From: Bacteroidales bacterium | GTDB lineage: Bacteria > Bacteroidota > Bacteroidia > Bacteroidales > Dysgonomonadaceae | DNA: 35,134 bases | Assembly (NCBI GenBank): GCA_012727735.1 | Contig: JAAYGM010000098.1 | Location: 1-35,134 of the forward strand | Direction: 5' to 3' | Part shown: piece by piece, positions 21,808 through 31,900 of the stretch | Position numbering within the stretch: the first letter of the stretch is position 1 | Layout: each line of letters starts with the position of its first letter | Position numbers and translations under genes: made by a program | The notes under the pieces: model-generated | Databases searched by the model: none | What the model saw: the letters and a program-made list of their open reading frames with translations, nothing else | What the model was told of the DNA's origin: nothing

Positions 21808-24800
21808 ATGAACAAGATTAAAATGATTGCCTTCTATACCGTTATTCTGCTGCTGAATGTAGCCTATGGCTGTAATTCAACTTCAAGGGTACAGGCATCG
21901 AGTACTCAACCGGCTCAAGCCAGAGCCGAAGCATTGGATGTAATTAATAAGGCAAATGATTACTGGCAATTAAACAACCCCGATCACGGTGATGCGTTCT
22001 GGCACCGTGCAGCTTATCACACCGGCAATATGGCAGCGTATGAGGTGACAAAAAAAGAGGAGTACCTCCGCTTTTCCGAAGCGTGGGCTCAGAAGAATGA
22101 TTGGAAAGGGGCTCAGTCAGAACAGAAAGAAAACTGGAAGTACGCATACGGGGAAACGGATGAATATGTACTTTTTGGTGACTGGCAGATCTGTTTTCAG
22201 GTCTATGCCGACCTCTATAACCTGTCACCGGCAGATCATAAGATCGCACGTGCCATGGAAGTGATGGAGCATCAGATGAACACACCACAGAACGACTACT
22301 GGTGGTGGGCCGACGGTCTCTACATGGTGATGCCGGTGATGACGAAATTATACCAGATAACACACGATGAGCTCTATCTCAATAAACTTCACGACTACTT
22401 CAGTTTTGCAAGAGAGCTGATGTATGATGAAGAGGCAGGTCTCTTTTACAGAGATGCCAAATACCTCTATCCGAAGCATCAGACAGCAAGCGGGAAGAAA
22501 GATTTCTGGGCTCGTGGTAACGGATGGGTGTTCGCCGGACTGGCAAAAGTGCTGGAAGATTTACCCGCGAGCGATCCTCATCGCGATGAGTATATTCAAA
22601 TATTCCGGAAGATGGCCTCATCGCTGAAAGCATCACAACAGGCCGAAGGATACTGGTCGAGGAGTATTCTCGATCTGCAGCAGGCACCCGGTTATGAAAC
22701 CAGTGGTACTGCGTTCTTTCTCTACGGCTATCTGTGGGGTATCAATAACGGTTATCTGAATGAGCAGGAGTATACTCCCGTCGCAGAGAAAGCATGGAGC
22801 TATCTGACAACCATCGCCCTCCAGGAGGACGGAAAGGTGGGATATGTGCAGCCTATTGGCGAGAGGGCCGATCAGCACAAAAACGTAGGTCCGGAAACAA
22901 CAGCCGACTTTGGTGTAGGTGCCTTCCTTCTTGCAGCTTCTGAGATGGTGAAGTATGCCCAATCGAAAAGTTCCTTCACCCCCGGTGCAATCTGGCGGGA
23001 CAACCAGGGCAATCATATCAACGCACATGGCGGAGGCATTCTCTACCACGATGGCACCTACTACTGGTACGGGGAACATCGTCCTCACAGAGGTTATATC
23101 ACCGAAGAGGGAGTCACCTGCTATACGTCTGAGGATCTCTATAACTGGAAGAATGAAGGGGTGGTAATGCCGGTTTCAGTGGATGAAGAGAGTCCCATCG
23201 CGAAAGGATGTATCATTGAGCGGCCTAAAGTGATCTATAATGAGGCCACGAAGAAGTTTGTGATGTACTTCCATCTCGAACTGAAGGGGCAGGGATATGC
23301 TGCCGCGCAGTATGGTGTTGCAACAAGTGATTCTCCCACGGGACCTTTCACCTACCTGAAATCGTCACGGGTAAACAGCGGACACTGGCCGCTCAACATG
23401 TCAGGCGAAGAGCAGCAGCTGAAGGTTACCATTGATGATCATGCTGAATGGTGGACACCGCAATGGAGCAAGGATGTGAACGAGGGGATGTTCGTACGGC
23501 GTGATTTTCAGGGAGGACAGATGTCGCGCGATATGACACTGTTTGTTGATGAGGACCGGAAAGCGTATCATATCTACGCCTCGGAGGAGAATCTGACACT
23601 GCAGATAGCAGAGCTGTCGGACGATTACCTGAGTCATAGCGGCCGCTATATACGCGTGGAAGCGGGTGGTCATAACGAAGCACCGGCAATCTTCAAGAAG
23701 AATGGACGTTACTTTATGATTACCTCCGGTTGCACCGGATGGGAACCCAACGCTGCACGTCTGCTGGTGGCCGGTGAGATCATGGGAGAATGGAACGTAA
23801 TGCCCAACCCTGCAAGAGGAGAAGGAGCTGAACGCACCTTTGAATCACAAAGTACCTTCATCCTGCCGGTCGCCGGCAAAGAGGATGCTTTTATCTTTAT
23901 GGCCGACAGGTGGAAACCACGAAGCCTGGGCGACAGCCGTTATATCTGGCTGCCGGTGCTGTTCGAAAACGGATACCCCATACTCAGATGGATGGAAAAC
24001 TGGTCGCTCGCTATTTTTGATGATCTGACTGCCGACAGGAACAGTCCCCCTGAATATGATGGTTACAGCCTGGTGTGGAGTGACGAATTTGAGAATGAAG
24101 GAAGGCCCGATACCAACGTATGGTCTTTCGAGAAAGGATTCGTAAGGAACAATGAACTGCAGTGGTATCAGGAGGAGAATGCTCTCTGCAAGGAGGGTAT
24201 CCTTACTATCTCGGCACGCAGGGAGACCGCGGAGAATCCAATGTATGAAGAGGGAAGCAACGACTGGAGAAAAAGCAGAAGCCATGTCGGATACACCTCA
24301 TCATCAATCAAAACCCAGAGTAAAAAGGAGTTTCTCTATGGACGCTTCGAGGTCAGGGCACGGATACCTGTTGCCGGAGGATCCTGGCCGGCCATATGGA
24401 CACTGGGAACTGATATGGAGTGGCCCTCAAACGGCGAGATAGATATCATGGAGTACTACCTTATCGACGGCGAGCCCCATATCCTGGCTAATACCGCGTG
24501 GGGGACGGATCAACGCTACAACGCCATGTGGGACAGCTCCGCTACTCCCTTCACCCATTTCACCAAAAAAGATCCGCACTGGGCCGATAAATTTCATATC
24601 TGGCGCATGGACTGGGATGAAGAAGCTATCCGCCTCTACCTCGACGGGGAACTGCTGAACGAAACACTCCTGAGTGAGACCATCAACGGATCACTGGGTG
24701 ATTTTAAAAACCCCTTCCAGCAACCCCACTACCTGCTCCTGAACCTGGCAATCGGCGGTCAGCACGGCGGCACACCCGATGAAGCCGCTTTTCCGCTACA

Positions 24801-24840
24801 CTATGAGATAGATTACGTGAGAGTCTATCAGTCCCGTTAA
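21808..24840 (+). CDS. Three-enzyme lipoprotein: GH105 + GH43 (subfamily 24/34 type) + GH16
   Basis: One unbroken 1010-codon frame carries three catalytic modules. The lipoprotein signal ends NVAYGC (Cys22). Residues about 35-375 are GH105, an unsaturated uronyl hydrolase fold, with AYHTGNMAAY, D125 (FGDWQ), D169 (WWWADGLYM) and FWARGNGW at 233-240. Residues about 390-735 are a GH43 five-bladed propeller with NAHGGGILYHDGTYYWYGEH near 405, E471 (IIERPKV) and likely acid E624 (NEAPAIF). It has Ala-His where most GH43 enzymes carry the base Asp, as in GH43_24 exo-beta-1,3-galactanases. Residues about 750-1010 are GH16 with intact GEIDIME (nucleophile E877, D879, acid/base E882). Linkers are short. 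The mix suggests end-trimming, uncapping and internal cleavage of a beta-1,3-galactan. GH16 could instead be a laminarinase type. The protein lies downstream of susCD behind its own terminator-bounded gap. Confidence 0.88.
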   Translation: MNKIKMIAFYTVILLLNVAYGCNSTSRVQASSTQPAQARAEALDVINKANDYWQLNNPDHGDAFWHRAAYHTGNMAAYEVTKKEEYLRFSEAWAQKNDWKGAQSEQKENWKYAYGETDEYVLFGDWQICFQVYADLYNLSPADHKIARAMEVMEHQMNTPQNDYWWWADGLYMVMPVMTKLYQITHDELYLNKLHDYFSFARELMYDEEAGLFYRDAKYLYPKHQTASGKKDFWARGNGWVFAGLAKVLEDLPASDPHRDEYIQIFRKMASSLKASQQAEGYWSRSILDLQQAPGYETSGTAFFLYGYLWGINNGYLNEQEYTPVAEKAWSYLTTIALQEDGKVGYVQPIGERADQHKNVGPETTADFGVGAFLLAASEMVKYAQSKSSFTPGAIWRDNQGNHINAHGGGILYHDGTYYWYGEHRPHRGYITEEGVTCYTSEDLYNWKNEGVVMPVSVDEESPIAKGCIIERPKVIYNEATKKFVMYFHLELKGQGYAAAQYGVATSDSPTGPFTYLKSSRVNSGHWPLNMSGEEQQLKVTIDDHAEWWTPQWSKDVNEGMFVRRDFQGGQMSRDMTLFVDEDRKAYHIYASEENLTLQIAELSDDYLSHSGRYIRVEAGGHNEAPAIFKKNGRYFMITSGCTGWEPNAARLLVAGEIMGEWNVMPNPARGEGAERTFESQSTFILPVAGKEDAFIFMADRWKPRSLGDSRYIWLPVLFENGYPILRWMENWSLAIFDDLTADRNSPPEYDGYSLVWSDEFENEGRPDTNVWSFEKGFVRNNELQWYQEENALCKEGILTISARRETAENPMYEEGSNDWRKSRSHVGYTSSSIKTQSKKEFLYGRFEVRARIPVAGGSWPAIWTLGTDMEWPSNGEIDIMEYYLIDGEPHILANTAWGTDQRYNAMWDSSATPFTHFTKKDPHWADKFHIWRMDWDEEAIRLYLDGELLNETLLSETINGSLGDFKNPFQQPHYLLLNLAIGGQHGGTPDEAAFPLHYEIDYVRVYQSR

Positions 24841-24930
24841 ACGAGATTCAACGAAACAGGGATGTAAAATGGGAGAACAACCCCGGATATTGACAAAAAT
24901 AATCGTCAATAAATGGTGATTAGAATAAAA

Positions 24931-24968
24931 GAGAGACTGTCGCAAAATGGAGACAGTCTCTCTTTTTT
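24931..24968 (+). terminator. Intrinsic terminator after the three-enzyme lipoprotein gene
   Basis: GAGAGACTGTC (24931-24941) pairs perfectly over 11 bp with GACAGTCTCTC (24952-24962). The loop has 10 nt, and six T residues (24963-24968) follow. An A-rich stretch before the stem gives some T-run on the other strand as well, so it may work in both directions. It lies 90 bp past the stop codon. Confidence 0.92.
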
Positions 24969-25066
24969 ACGGTAAAAGGAAAGACGGGAAACCTCATTGT
25001 CTTGTGTTGGTGAAAGTAATAATCGGGAGGTGATGCAGGTAGATTCATAGGGGTATAGCCATAACT

Positions 25067-25121
25067 CCTTCGAATATCCTTCGAATATCGTTCGAATATG
25101 CTTCGAATATGCTTCGAACAG
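25067..25121. repeat. Five tandem 11-bp repeats with TTCGAA core
   Basis: Five head-to-tail units with an 11-bp period run CCTTCGAATAT, CCTTCGAATAT, CGTTCGAATAT, GCTTCGAATAT and GCTTCGAACAG. Each contains the palindrome TTCGAA, so the array reads similarly on both strands and spaces the palindromes by about one helical turn. Only the first two bases of the unit drift, until the last copy. It could be a protein-binding array, a remnant of a repeated intergenic element, or simple repeat drift. Confidence 0.85.
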
Positions 25122-25204
25122 ATCCGAAGATGTAAAGAGCGAATAATGGCTAATATTATATATCGTTTTGCACTATATAAAGCGATGCTTAGGAAATGGG
25201 ATTG

Positions 25205-25242
25205 AAAAAAAGGCCATCTCATGGTTTATTATGAGACGGCCT
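25205..25242 (-). terminator. Intrinsic terminator after the arabinanase-like gene
   Basis: Read on the minus strand, AGGCCGTCTCAT (plus 25231-25242) pairs with ATGAGATGGCCT (plus 25211-25222), a 12-bp stem with one mismatch and an 8-nt loop. It is followed by seven T residues (plus 25205-25211). It lies 38 bp past the stop codon of the minus-strand GH43 gene and ends the second locus. Confidence 0.88.
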
Positions 25243-25280
25243 CTTTGTATTTGCTTATCGCCTGGTGAATCGGGTACTGA

Positions 25281-26960
25281 CTATTTCAGTTTTTTTCCCC
25301 AGAAGGTGGCATTCAGAATCTTTTCGGTACCTGCATAAACAATCGTAACACGTCGCGGGTTGGCCTCCCAGTCCACTTCCCTTTCAACGCAGACAATCAC
25401 ATTGCCCAGGGAGAGCTGTTTTTTGGATGCATCGTAACTCCAGCTGCCAGTCAGCGCGCCCGATAGTGTGCCGTTGGCATGGAGGGTTAAAGCCGTTGCC
25501 CTGTTTTGTTGCCCGTAACTGTATTCCAGTTTGATGTGTTCCCAGGTTCCCACAAGTGAGTCTTTGGTGATGGCACCGTAATCGGGTACGGCGGCGTAAC
25601 GTTGGGGCAGTGCGATGGGCCAGAGGTTGTCGGGTTCGCTTTTAGATGCAGGGCACCATACGATACGGCGGACATGTCCCATCATGATGGCATTGGAGTA
25701 TGCGTTGCCGCCAACGTTCTCAGGCAATCGTCCCTGCGACATGTAGAACCATTCGTTGCTGTTTTCCTTTTTGAAGACAGCGCAGTGTGAAATGCCTACC
25801 CATCCGGGGTTGAGATTGAACTTGTAAGGGTGGGTCACAATCGGATAGCTGTCTCCCCGTCCGTTGGTGAAGTTGCGGCCGGTGATGTCGAGGTAGGGAC
25901 CTTCAATGTTTTCACTTCTGACCACCCGGGTGTTGTAGGGTACATCAAGCCCGTCGTAGGCCATGAACAGATAGTAGTAACCATCCTTGTAAATAATCTC
26001 GGGAGCTTCGCTACCCTGCCAGCGTGACGCAGCTGTGCGAGTGCCCACTCTCACTCCATAGCGTGTCTCGAGCTCGCTCGCACTGTCAGCGTAAGGCTCC
26101 CCTTGCATATTAAGCGGTTTACCCGTTGTTGCATCCACCTGCTGGAGAGCAAAACCGCTGTGCCATGAGCCATATATCAGGTAATGCTTCCCCCCGGGTG
26201 TTACGATATAGGTAGGGTCGATCGCGTTGTAATAGAAATAGGCATCCCAACTGGAGAGGCTGGTGCGACTGTAATTTTTTCCACGATCGGATGAGGAGGT
26301 GGTCACGTATCCCTTGTCTGTCCATACGGCACCGGCAGGATCGGTCGATTCACACATGCCGATAAAGGCACGCTCCACCCAGCTGCCGTCGAAGTTGGCC
26401 GACGTATTGTCTTTGCCCGTTTTGATATAGTTATCGATGATGATGCTGTAGTACATGCGCAGGATCTCCTGCCCGCCCACATTGACCCGCCTGACGACAG
26501 GAGCCCAGTAGCCATAATTGATATTCTCCCCGGCAATAACATCGAGTCCCATGCGCGAACGGATGGCGTTGAGCGAGTCGGCCACCCAGCTGGGGGCATC
26601 ATAAAAGGGTCCTCCCACCCAATCCCAGTTGACCAGGTCTGTTGAGCGCTTGCCCTGAAAATGACCATGCCCTTCGTGCGCATTACCGTATGAAGCATCG
26701 GTGCCATACATGTAGTAGTATCCGTTGTAATAAGCAACTGAGGGGTCATGCACGTTGGCCAGGTTCCACGCTCCCCGTTTCGACCAGGAGGCAATCGCCG
26801 AGTAGTCGTCGGCGTAGGTCGGGATGGTCCATCCGTTTCCATTTCCGGGTTCAGGCTCCGGCTTCTCCCCCCCGGGATCAATTCCGTCATCCTTGCTGCA
26901 CCCTGCCAACAGCAGGGCGGTGATGCCGATGAATAAAAACAACAGATACTTGCGTCTCAT
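25281..26960 (-). CDS. GH43 endo-alpha-1,5-L-arabinanase-like lipoprotein
   Basis: Predicted to cut alpha-1,5-linked arabinan. With the start at 26960 the protein has 559 residues and begins with the lipoprotein signal MRRKYLLFLFIGITALLLAGC (Cys21), followed by an acidic Gly/Pro-rich spacer. The frame extends upstream to 27038, but that start would put 26 polar residues before the signal, so I reject it. The GH43 propeller shows the base D72 (NVHDPSVAYY), GYWAPVV, a pKa-modulating D248 (NAIDPTYIV) and the acid E318 (GSEAPEIIYKDGYYYLF). GISHCAVF carries the His seen at the propeller centre in this group. The C-terminal 90 residues (GTWEHIKLEYSYG to FWGKKLK) resemble the beta domain found after the catalytic part in extracellular endo-arabinanases. 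It is the last gene of the second locus, 85 bp after susD. Confidence 0.9.
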   Translation of the reverse strand: MRRKYLLFLFIGITALLLAGCSKDDGIDPGGEKPEPEPGNGNGWTIPTYADDYSAIASWSKRGAWNLANVHDPSVAYYNGYYYMYGTDASYGNAHEGHGHFQGKRSTDLVNWDWVGGPFYDAPSWVADSLNAIRSRMGLDVIAGENINYGYWAPVVRRVNVGGQEILRMYYSIIIDNYIKTGKDNTSANFDGSWVERAFIGMCESTDPAGAVWTDKGYVTTSSSDRGKNYSRTSLSSWDAYFYYNAIDPTYIVTPGGKHYLIYGSWHSGFALQQVDATTGKPLNMQGEPYADSASELETRYGVRVGTRTAASRWQGSEAPEIIYKDGYYYLFMAYDGLDVPYNTRVVRSENIEGPYLDITGRNFTNGRGDSYPIVTHPYKFNLNPGWVGISHCAVFKKENSNEWFYMSQGRLPENVGGNAYSNAIMMGHVRRIVWCPASKSEPDNLWPIALPQRYAAVPDYGAITKDSLVGTWEHIKLEYSYGQQNRATALTLHANGTLSGALTGSWSYDASKKQLSLGNVIVCVEREVDWEANPRRVTIVYAGTEKILNATFWGKKLK

Positions 26961-27045
26961 CTCATTAAAATTTACGTTAGAAACTTCCTTATCAACATGC
27001 AAAAAAGAGGTTGATAAGAAAGTCTCTAAATTAAGCAATTAATTT

Positions 27046-28800
27046 CTATTGTACAACAGGACGAATATTGTACTTCTCCCTGAAAGCGGGACCGTTATCT
27101 TCATTCTTGTTTGCTGAGTTGCCTTCCAGGTTAGGGTTGGCATTCAGCGTAGATTGATAGATAGGGAAATATTCATGTCCTTTGTAAAAATAATTGAACG
27201 ACGAGTCGTCAGCTGTTTCAGCGGTAAGTTCTTCGGTTGAGGCAGTGCCGTCGCGCTTGTAATAACCATGCTTTACCAGCTGATTCAGACGTCCCTGATC
27301 GTAGAAAAATCCCCAGCGCAGCAGGTCGATACCACGTCCGTTCTCGCAACCGAACTCTTTCGGACGTTCCACGTTTGCAATCTGTTCGAAAAGAGCATCG
27401 GCAGAGGGGAAGTCGGCAAGTTTGAGCTCCGGCAGCGCTACGCGGCGACGTACCTGGTTGATGTAATCAATCGCTGTCTGGGTGGGTCCGTTGATTTCGT
27501 TCTCACATTCAGCAGCACGCAGCAAGACATCACTGTAACGCATCATGCGGAGGTTGACGCCGCACTGCAGCCCGTTTGTAATGGAACTGTAGATGTTGTT
27601 TCTTGCATTGGTGAACTTGGCAATTGATATACCCCCTTGTGCATTGTTTGACAGAGGTGTTTCAGTAATCTCATTTTTATAAACAATGTTACTGCGCGGA
27701 TCACCGTTTGGATAGGCTGCTGTTTTCTGGTCGGTATAGCTGTTGTATTCATCTTCGTAGGTCACCAGCGTCCAGTACAAACGAGGATCGAGACGACCAT
27801 CAGTGGAGGACTCTTTTATGAACAGGTTGTACAGCCATGGTGAACCGGCCAGGTCACCCCAGCTTCCCAACTCCTGAGAAGCATAGTTGCTTTCTACGGC
27901 GTGACCCTGGGTTGCCTCCGAACTAATGTTTACCGGCGTCCACTCTTCGTCGGTACCCCCTGTTCCATAATCCATGAATTGTACCTCGAAGAGGCTCTCC
28001 ACATTATTCTCGTAGGGTGAACCTTCCCTGAAGTTATCGCCATAGTCGGCGGTGAGTGCGTAATGTCCGAATTTACCGGCGATGATATCTTTCAATATCG
28101 TATAAGCCGCATCAAATTTATGACGGAACATCAATGCACGGGCCATATACCCCGCAGCAGCTCCGCTTGTGGCACGTCCCTGTGCCCATTCACCCCCTTT
28201 ATCGCGTGACGGAAGCATCTCCATCGCCAAGGCCAGGTCAATCTCAATCTGGTCAAACACTTCGTCCTGTGTATTGTTAGGTGCATACATGGTGTTGATA
28301 TCAGAATAAGAGGCGTAGTCGGTAATCAATGGCACGGTCTGATAATAGGTAGAGAGGTGGTAGTATGCCAAAGATCTGAGGAAGAGTGCCTGCCCGGCGA
28401 TCTCATTGTATGACTCCTGTGACATCTCAACGGCATCTACTTTCGACAATACAAAGTTTGTGCGATTCACCACATGGTACCAGTCACGCCATATCCATTG
28501 GTCACCGATATCAATCGTTCCCGGTGAGTTGAGATTGTCGTACTCCAGATACCATTGCTGGGATGAATTCCACACTTCGTCGCCACGTACGGCATCCATT
28601 GTGTAACCGACACGGGCAAACGAGCCTTCGAGGCGAACACGGTTGTAGCAGGCGATGACAGCCTCCTGAAGTTCAGCCTCTGATTCGCCGAAATCGTACG
28701 TTGTCTGATTGTTCGGGTTTACAACATTGAGTGCGTCATTGCAGGCTGTGAAGCCTCCGATAAGCGCCAACATTATAAGGATGATATTTAAATTTTTCAT
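27046..28800 (-). CDS. SusD-like outer-membrane glycan-binding lipoprotein (second locus)
   Basis: A 584-residue SusD/RagB protein, the surface partner of the SusC protein encoded just upstream. The lipoprotein signal is MKNLNIILIMLALIGGFTAC with the lipid Cys at 20, followed by NDALNVVNPN. A helical TPR-like core carries the family motif GQALFLRSLAYYHLSTYYQTVPL. The C-terminal half has VLLRAAECENEINGPTQTAI and the ending region with ENGRGIDLLRWGFF. The length is normal for the family. It lies 114 bp after susC, a wider gap than in the first locus, but no terminator is seen between them. With an arabinanase behind it, the bound glycan is most likely arabinan. Confidence 0.94.
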   Translation of the reverse strand: MKNLNIILIMLALIGGFTACNDALNVVNPNNQTTYDFGESEAELQEAVIACYNRVRLEGSFARVGYTMDAVRGDEVWNSSQQWYLEYDNLNSPGTIDIGDQWIWRDWYHVVNRTNFVLSKVDAVEMSQESYNEIAGQALFLRSLAYYHLSTYYQTVPLITDYASYSDINTMYAPNNTQDEVFDQIEIDLALAMEMLPSRDKGGEWAQGRATSGAAAGYMARALMFRHKFDAAYTILKDIIAGKFGHYALTADYGDNFREGSPYENNVESLFEVQFMDYGTGGTDEEWTPVNISSEATQGHAVESNYASQELGSWGDLAGSPWLYNLFIKESSTDGRLDPRLYWTLVTYEDEYNSYTDQKTAAYPNGDPRSNIVYKNEITETPLSNNAQGGISIAKFTNARNNIYSSITNGLQCGVNLRMMRYSDVLLRAAECENEINGPTQTAIDYINQVRRRVALPELKLADFPSADALFEQIANVERPKEFGCENGRGIDLLRWGFFYDQGRLNQLVKHGYYKRDGTASTEELTAETADDSSFNYFYKGHEYFPIYQSTLNANPNLEGNSANKNEDNGPAFREKYNIRPVVQ

Positions 28801-28914
28801 ATGATAAATATATTTATTTTTAAAGATATCTTACTGAACTTGCTTTAATCATCTGTTGGTGTGACAATGATCATCCTGCTCGTTTCATATTGATAGCTTT
28901 TTATGATTATAGTC

Positions 28915-31900
28915 TTAGAATGAAAAGTTCACACCAAACATCAGTGTCTTTGGCGTCGGGAATGAAGAGTAGTTGTAACCGGGTGTAAATGTACCACCGG
29001 CAAAATCCACATTGTAACCCTTGTATTTGGTCAGTGTGCCCAGATTTTGTGCTGATGCATACAGGCGCACATTGTTCAGATAACCACCAAACCATCTGTC
29101 AGAGAAGTTATATCCCAGAGTGATGTTGGCAATCTTCAGATAGGATGCATCCTGCAGAAAACGCTCACTGAACATATCGTTGGTGATTGAACCTGAAGAC
29201 TTGTAGGCTACACGAGGTACACTGGTATTGGTGTTCTCCGGTGTCCAGGCATTCAGCAGATCAACGCTCTTGTTAAGCGTACCGTAGGAGCTATGCAATG
29301 TGAGGTCTACAAAATCAACCACTTTGAAACCTGCAGCACCATAGGTCGACAGACTGAGATCAAAACCTTTCCATTCAACACGTGCATTCAAACCGAAGTG
29401 CACCTTTGGTATACCGCTGCCCAGGAATGTCTGGTCCTCGTTGGTAATTTCACCGTCGCCGTTAAGGTCTGCATAGGCCACATCACCCGGTTGTGCTCCG
29501 GGTTGGTTGATGTACATGCCTTCGGAGTTGACACGGCTATCGATCTCGGTCTGTGACTGGAAGATACCTTCGTAGACGTAACCGTAGAATGAACCCACCT
29601 CACGACCTACCTCGGTGCGGCTATAACCATCAGTACGCGGTTCGCCTGAAACACCCAGTTTTGTCACCTTGTTGTTTAAGGTGGAGAAGTTGGCGGAAAT
29701 ATCATACTTCAGCGCATTGCGGCGGTTGCGATAGGTAACCAGGAACTCAAGGCCTGAGTTTTCCATCGTCGCAGCATTCATTGTTACCGTTTCGTTTGTT
29801 GCTCCCGCGTTGGCAGGTACTGCCACACTATAGAGCAGATCTTCTGAAGTTGACTTGTACCAGTCGACAGTAAACTCCAGCTGATTGTTGAACATACCCA
29901 GGTCGAGACCAATATCGAGCATTTTCTTCTTCTCCCAACGGATGGCAGTGTTTACATAGTTCGAGATGGATGATCCGGTAATCTTGTTATTTCCGAAGCT
30001 ATAGGTATAGTCACCTCTTGCCATCACATCCATGTACTGGTATTCACCGATGTTCTCATTCCCAAGTTCACCATAGCTGCCACGGAGCTTGAAAAGGTTG
30101 ATAGTCGATGGATCTACAGCGAAGAAATTCTCACGTTCGATACGCCATCCTGCCGATACCGACGGGAACCAACCCCAGCGGTCCAATGAAGAGAGACGGC
30201 TTGAACCATCGCGACGTACCGTTGCCGAAAGAAGGTATTTCTCATCGTAATTGTAATTGACACGTCCGATGTAGGAAGCCAGCACGTGCTCACTCTCGAA
30301 ACTTGTTGCTGATGTTTCCTCAGCATTGTTTACCTGCAGATAGTATGGTTCAGGCAGGTTAACACCTTTACCTGTGAGCGTGTGATAAATTTCACGCTGG
30401 AAAGTTTGACCCACAACCACATTGAAGTGGCTGAGCCCAAATTTACCATCGTAGGTCAGCAGGTTCTCAGCCAGCGCATCACTATAGTTGCGATAGCCCT
30501 GCGACAGTGTCTCATTGCTCTTTGCGAGGTAGTTGGTGGTACTCTGAATAAATGCGGGCACGAAGGTGAAGTCCTTGGCGAAGGTCTTGCTGTAGGAGAG
30601 GTTCAGCTTGTAATCAAGCTTGTGATTCTCATTTTTCCTGCCAACCATGTCAAAAAGGTCGACCGTTACCGATCCGGAAGCAACAATGCGGTCAACAACA
30701 GCGTTTCTCTCCAGCAGGCTGTTGGTGAGCAGCACGTTGGTTACACGCAGGTCGCCATGTACATCGTCATAGTATGTACCAAACCCGTGTGAGTCGTAGT
30801 TGTATTGTGATGCAGATGAAATTTTGTCATCCAGCACCCAGGTCGATTCATCATAAGCCTTGATGGTTGGAGGCAAAAGCAGCGCCGACGCCATCACCGG
30901 GTATTGTGCACCATAGAGTCCCTGCACATACTCGTTGGCGTTACTGAGCGCCATATTATCCTGATCGCTGTGGCTATACACCACGTTTGTTTGAATCTTG
31001 ATGAACTTAGCTTCCATGACATTGTTCACGCGGGCTGTGTAGCGCTCGAAGTTGGGGCCGGCACCTACCATGGTTCCTTCCTGTTTGTAGTAGTCGAGAC
31101 CGATGTTGTAAGTATTGTTGGCACCACCTCCTGAAAGGTTGATGTTGTGATTCTGACGAACACCTGTTTTGAACGCTTCATTGAACCAGTTTGTGTTCAC
31201 CACGCCCGGATCGATATACTTTTCACTTGCAGGATTATATCCGGCAGGAACATCCATACCACTGTTATGGTATGCCATGGTGGTGTACTCACCATACTGG
31301 TGGGAGTCCATCACATTATATACACCACTTCGCACCTGATCGACACCCATGTAACCACTGTAATCGATCTTCATCGGTTTGTTCCTGACACCCTGCTTGG
31401 TGGTGATAATCACCACGCCATTGGCAGCACGCGAACCGTAGATGGCAGCAGCAGAGGCATCCTTAAGCACCTGAAGTGTTTCAATATCGTTTGGTGAGAA
31501 GTCACGGATGGTTGTTCCCATGGGTACACCATCTACAACATAAAGGGGGGCGGTGTTGCCAAAGGAACCGATACCACGGATACGTACCGTAGGGTCTGCT
31601 CCCGGTTGTCCGTCGGAGGTGATCTGCACACCGGCAATTTTCCCCTCGAGCATGGTTGAGATGTTTGAGTGGGACACCTTCTTCATCTCATCGGTATTGA
31701 CCACAGCCACTGAACCGGTAAGATCTACCTTGCGCTGTGTACCATAACCGACAACAACGACCTGGTCGAGCACCTGCAAATCCGGAACCATGGTGATGAC
31801 GCCCAGTTCGGTTCTGCCACCCACATTCATTTCAACACTTCTGGTTCCCACAAAAGAGATAACCAGTGTAGCATCGGCAGGAACTGAAAGAGAGAAGCTG

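Larger units (their letters stand above)
24841..25280. other. 440-bp gap between the two tail-to-tail loci
   Basis: The gap holds a terminator for each flanking gene (24931-24968 and 25205-25242) and an 11-bp tandem repeat array (25067-25121). A minus-strand frame across 24920-25222 has no ribosome site, no recognised domain, and is made partly by the repeats, so I do not call it a gene. The array and the sequence beside it look like an intergenic repeat unit, possibly present elsewhere in the genome. Confidence 0.7.

Noticed and set aside
24920-25222. A 100-codon minus-strand frame in the gap between the two loci
   Set aside because: It overlaps the terminator at 24931 and the 11-bp repeat array, has no ribosome site or recognised domain, and is better explained as part of a non-coding repeat.
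26961-27038. Upstream extension of the arabinanase-like gene to an ATG at 27038
   Set aside because: It would place 26 polar residues ahead of a clear lipoprotein signal peptide, so the start at 26960 is preferred.
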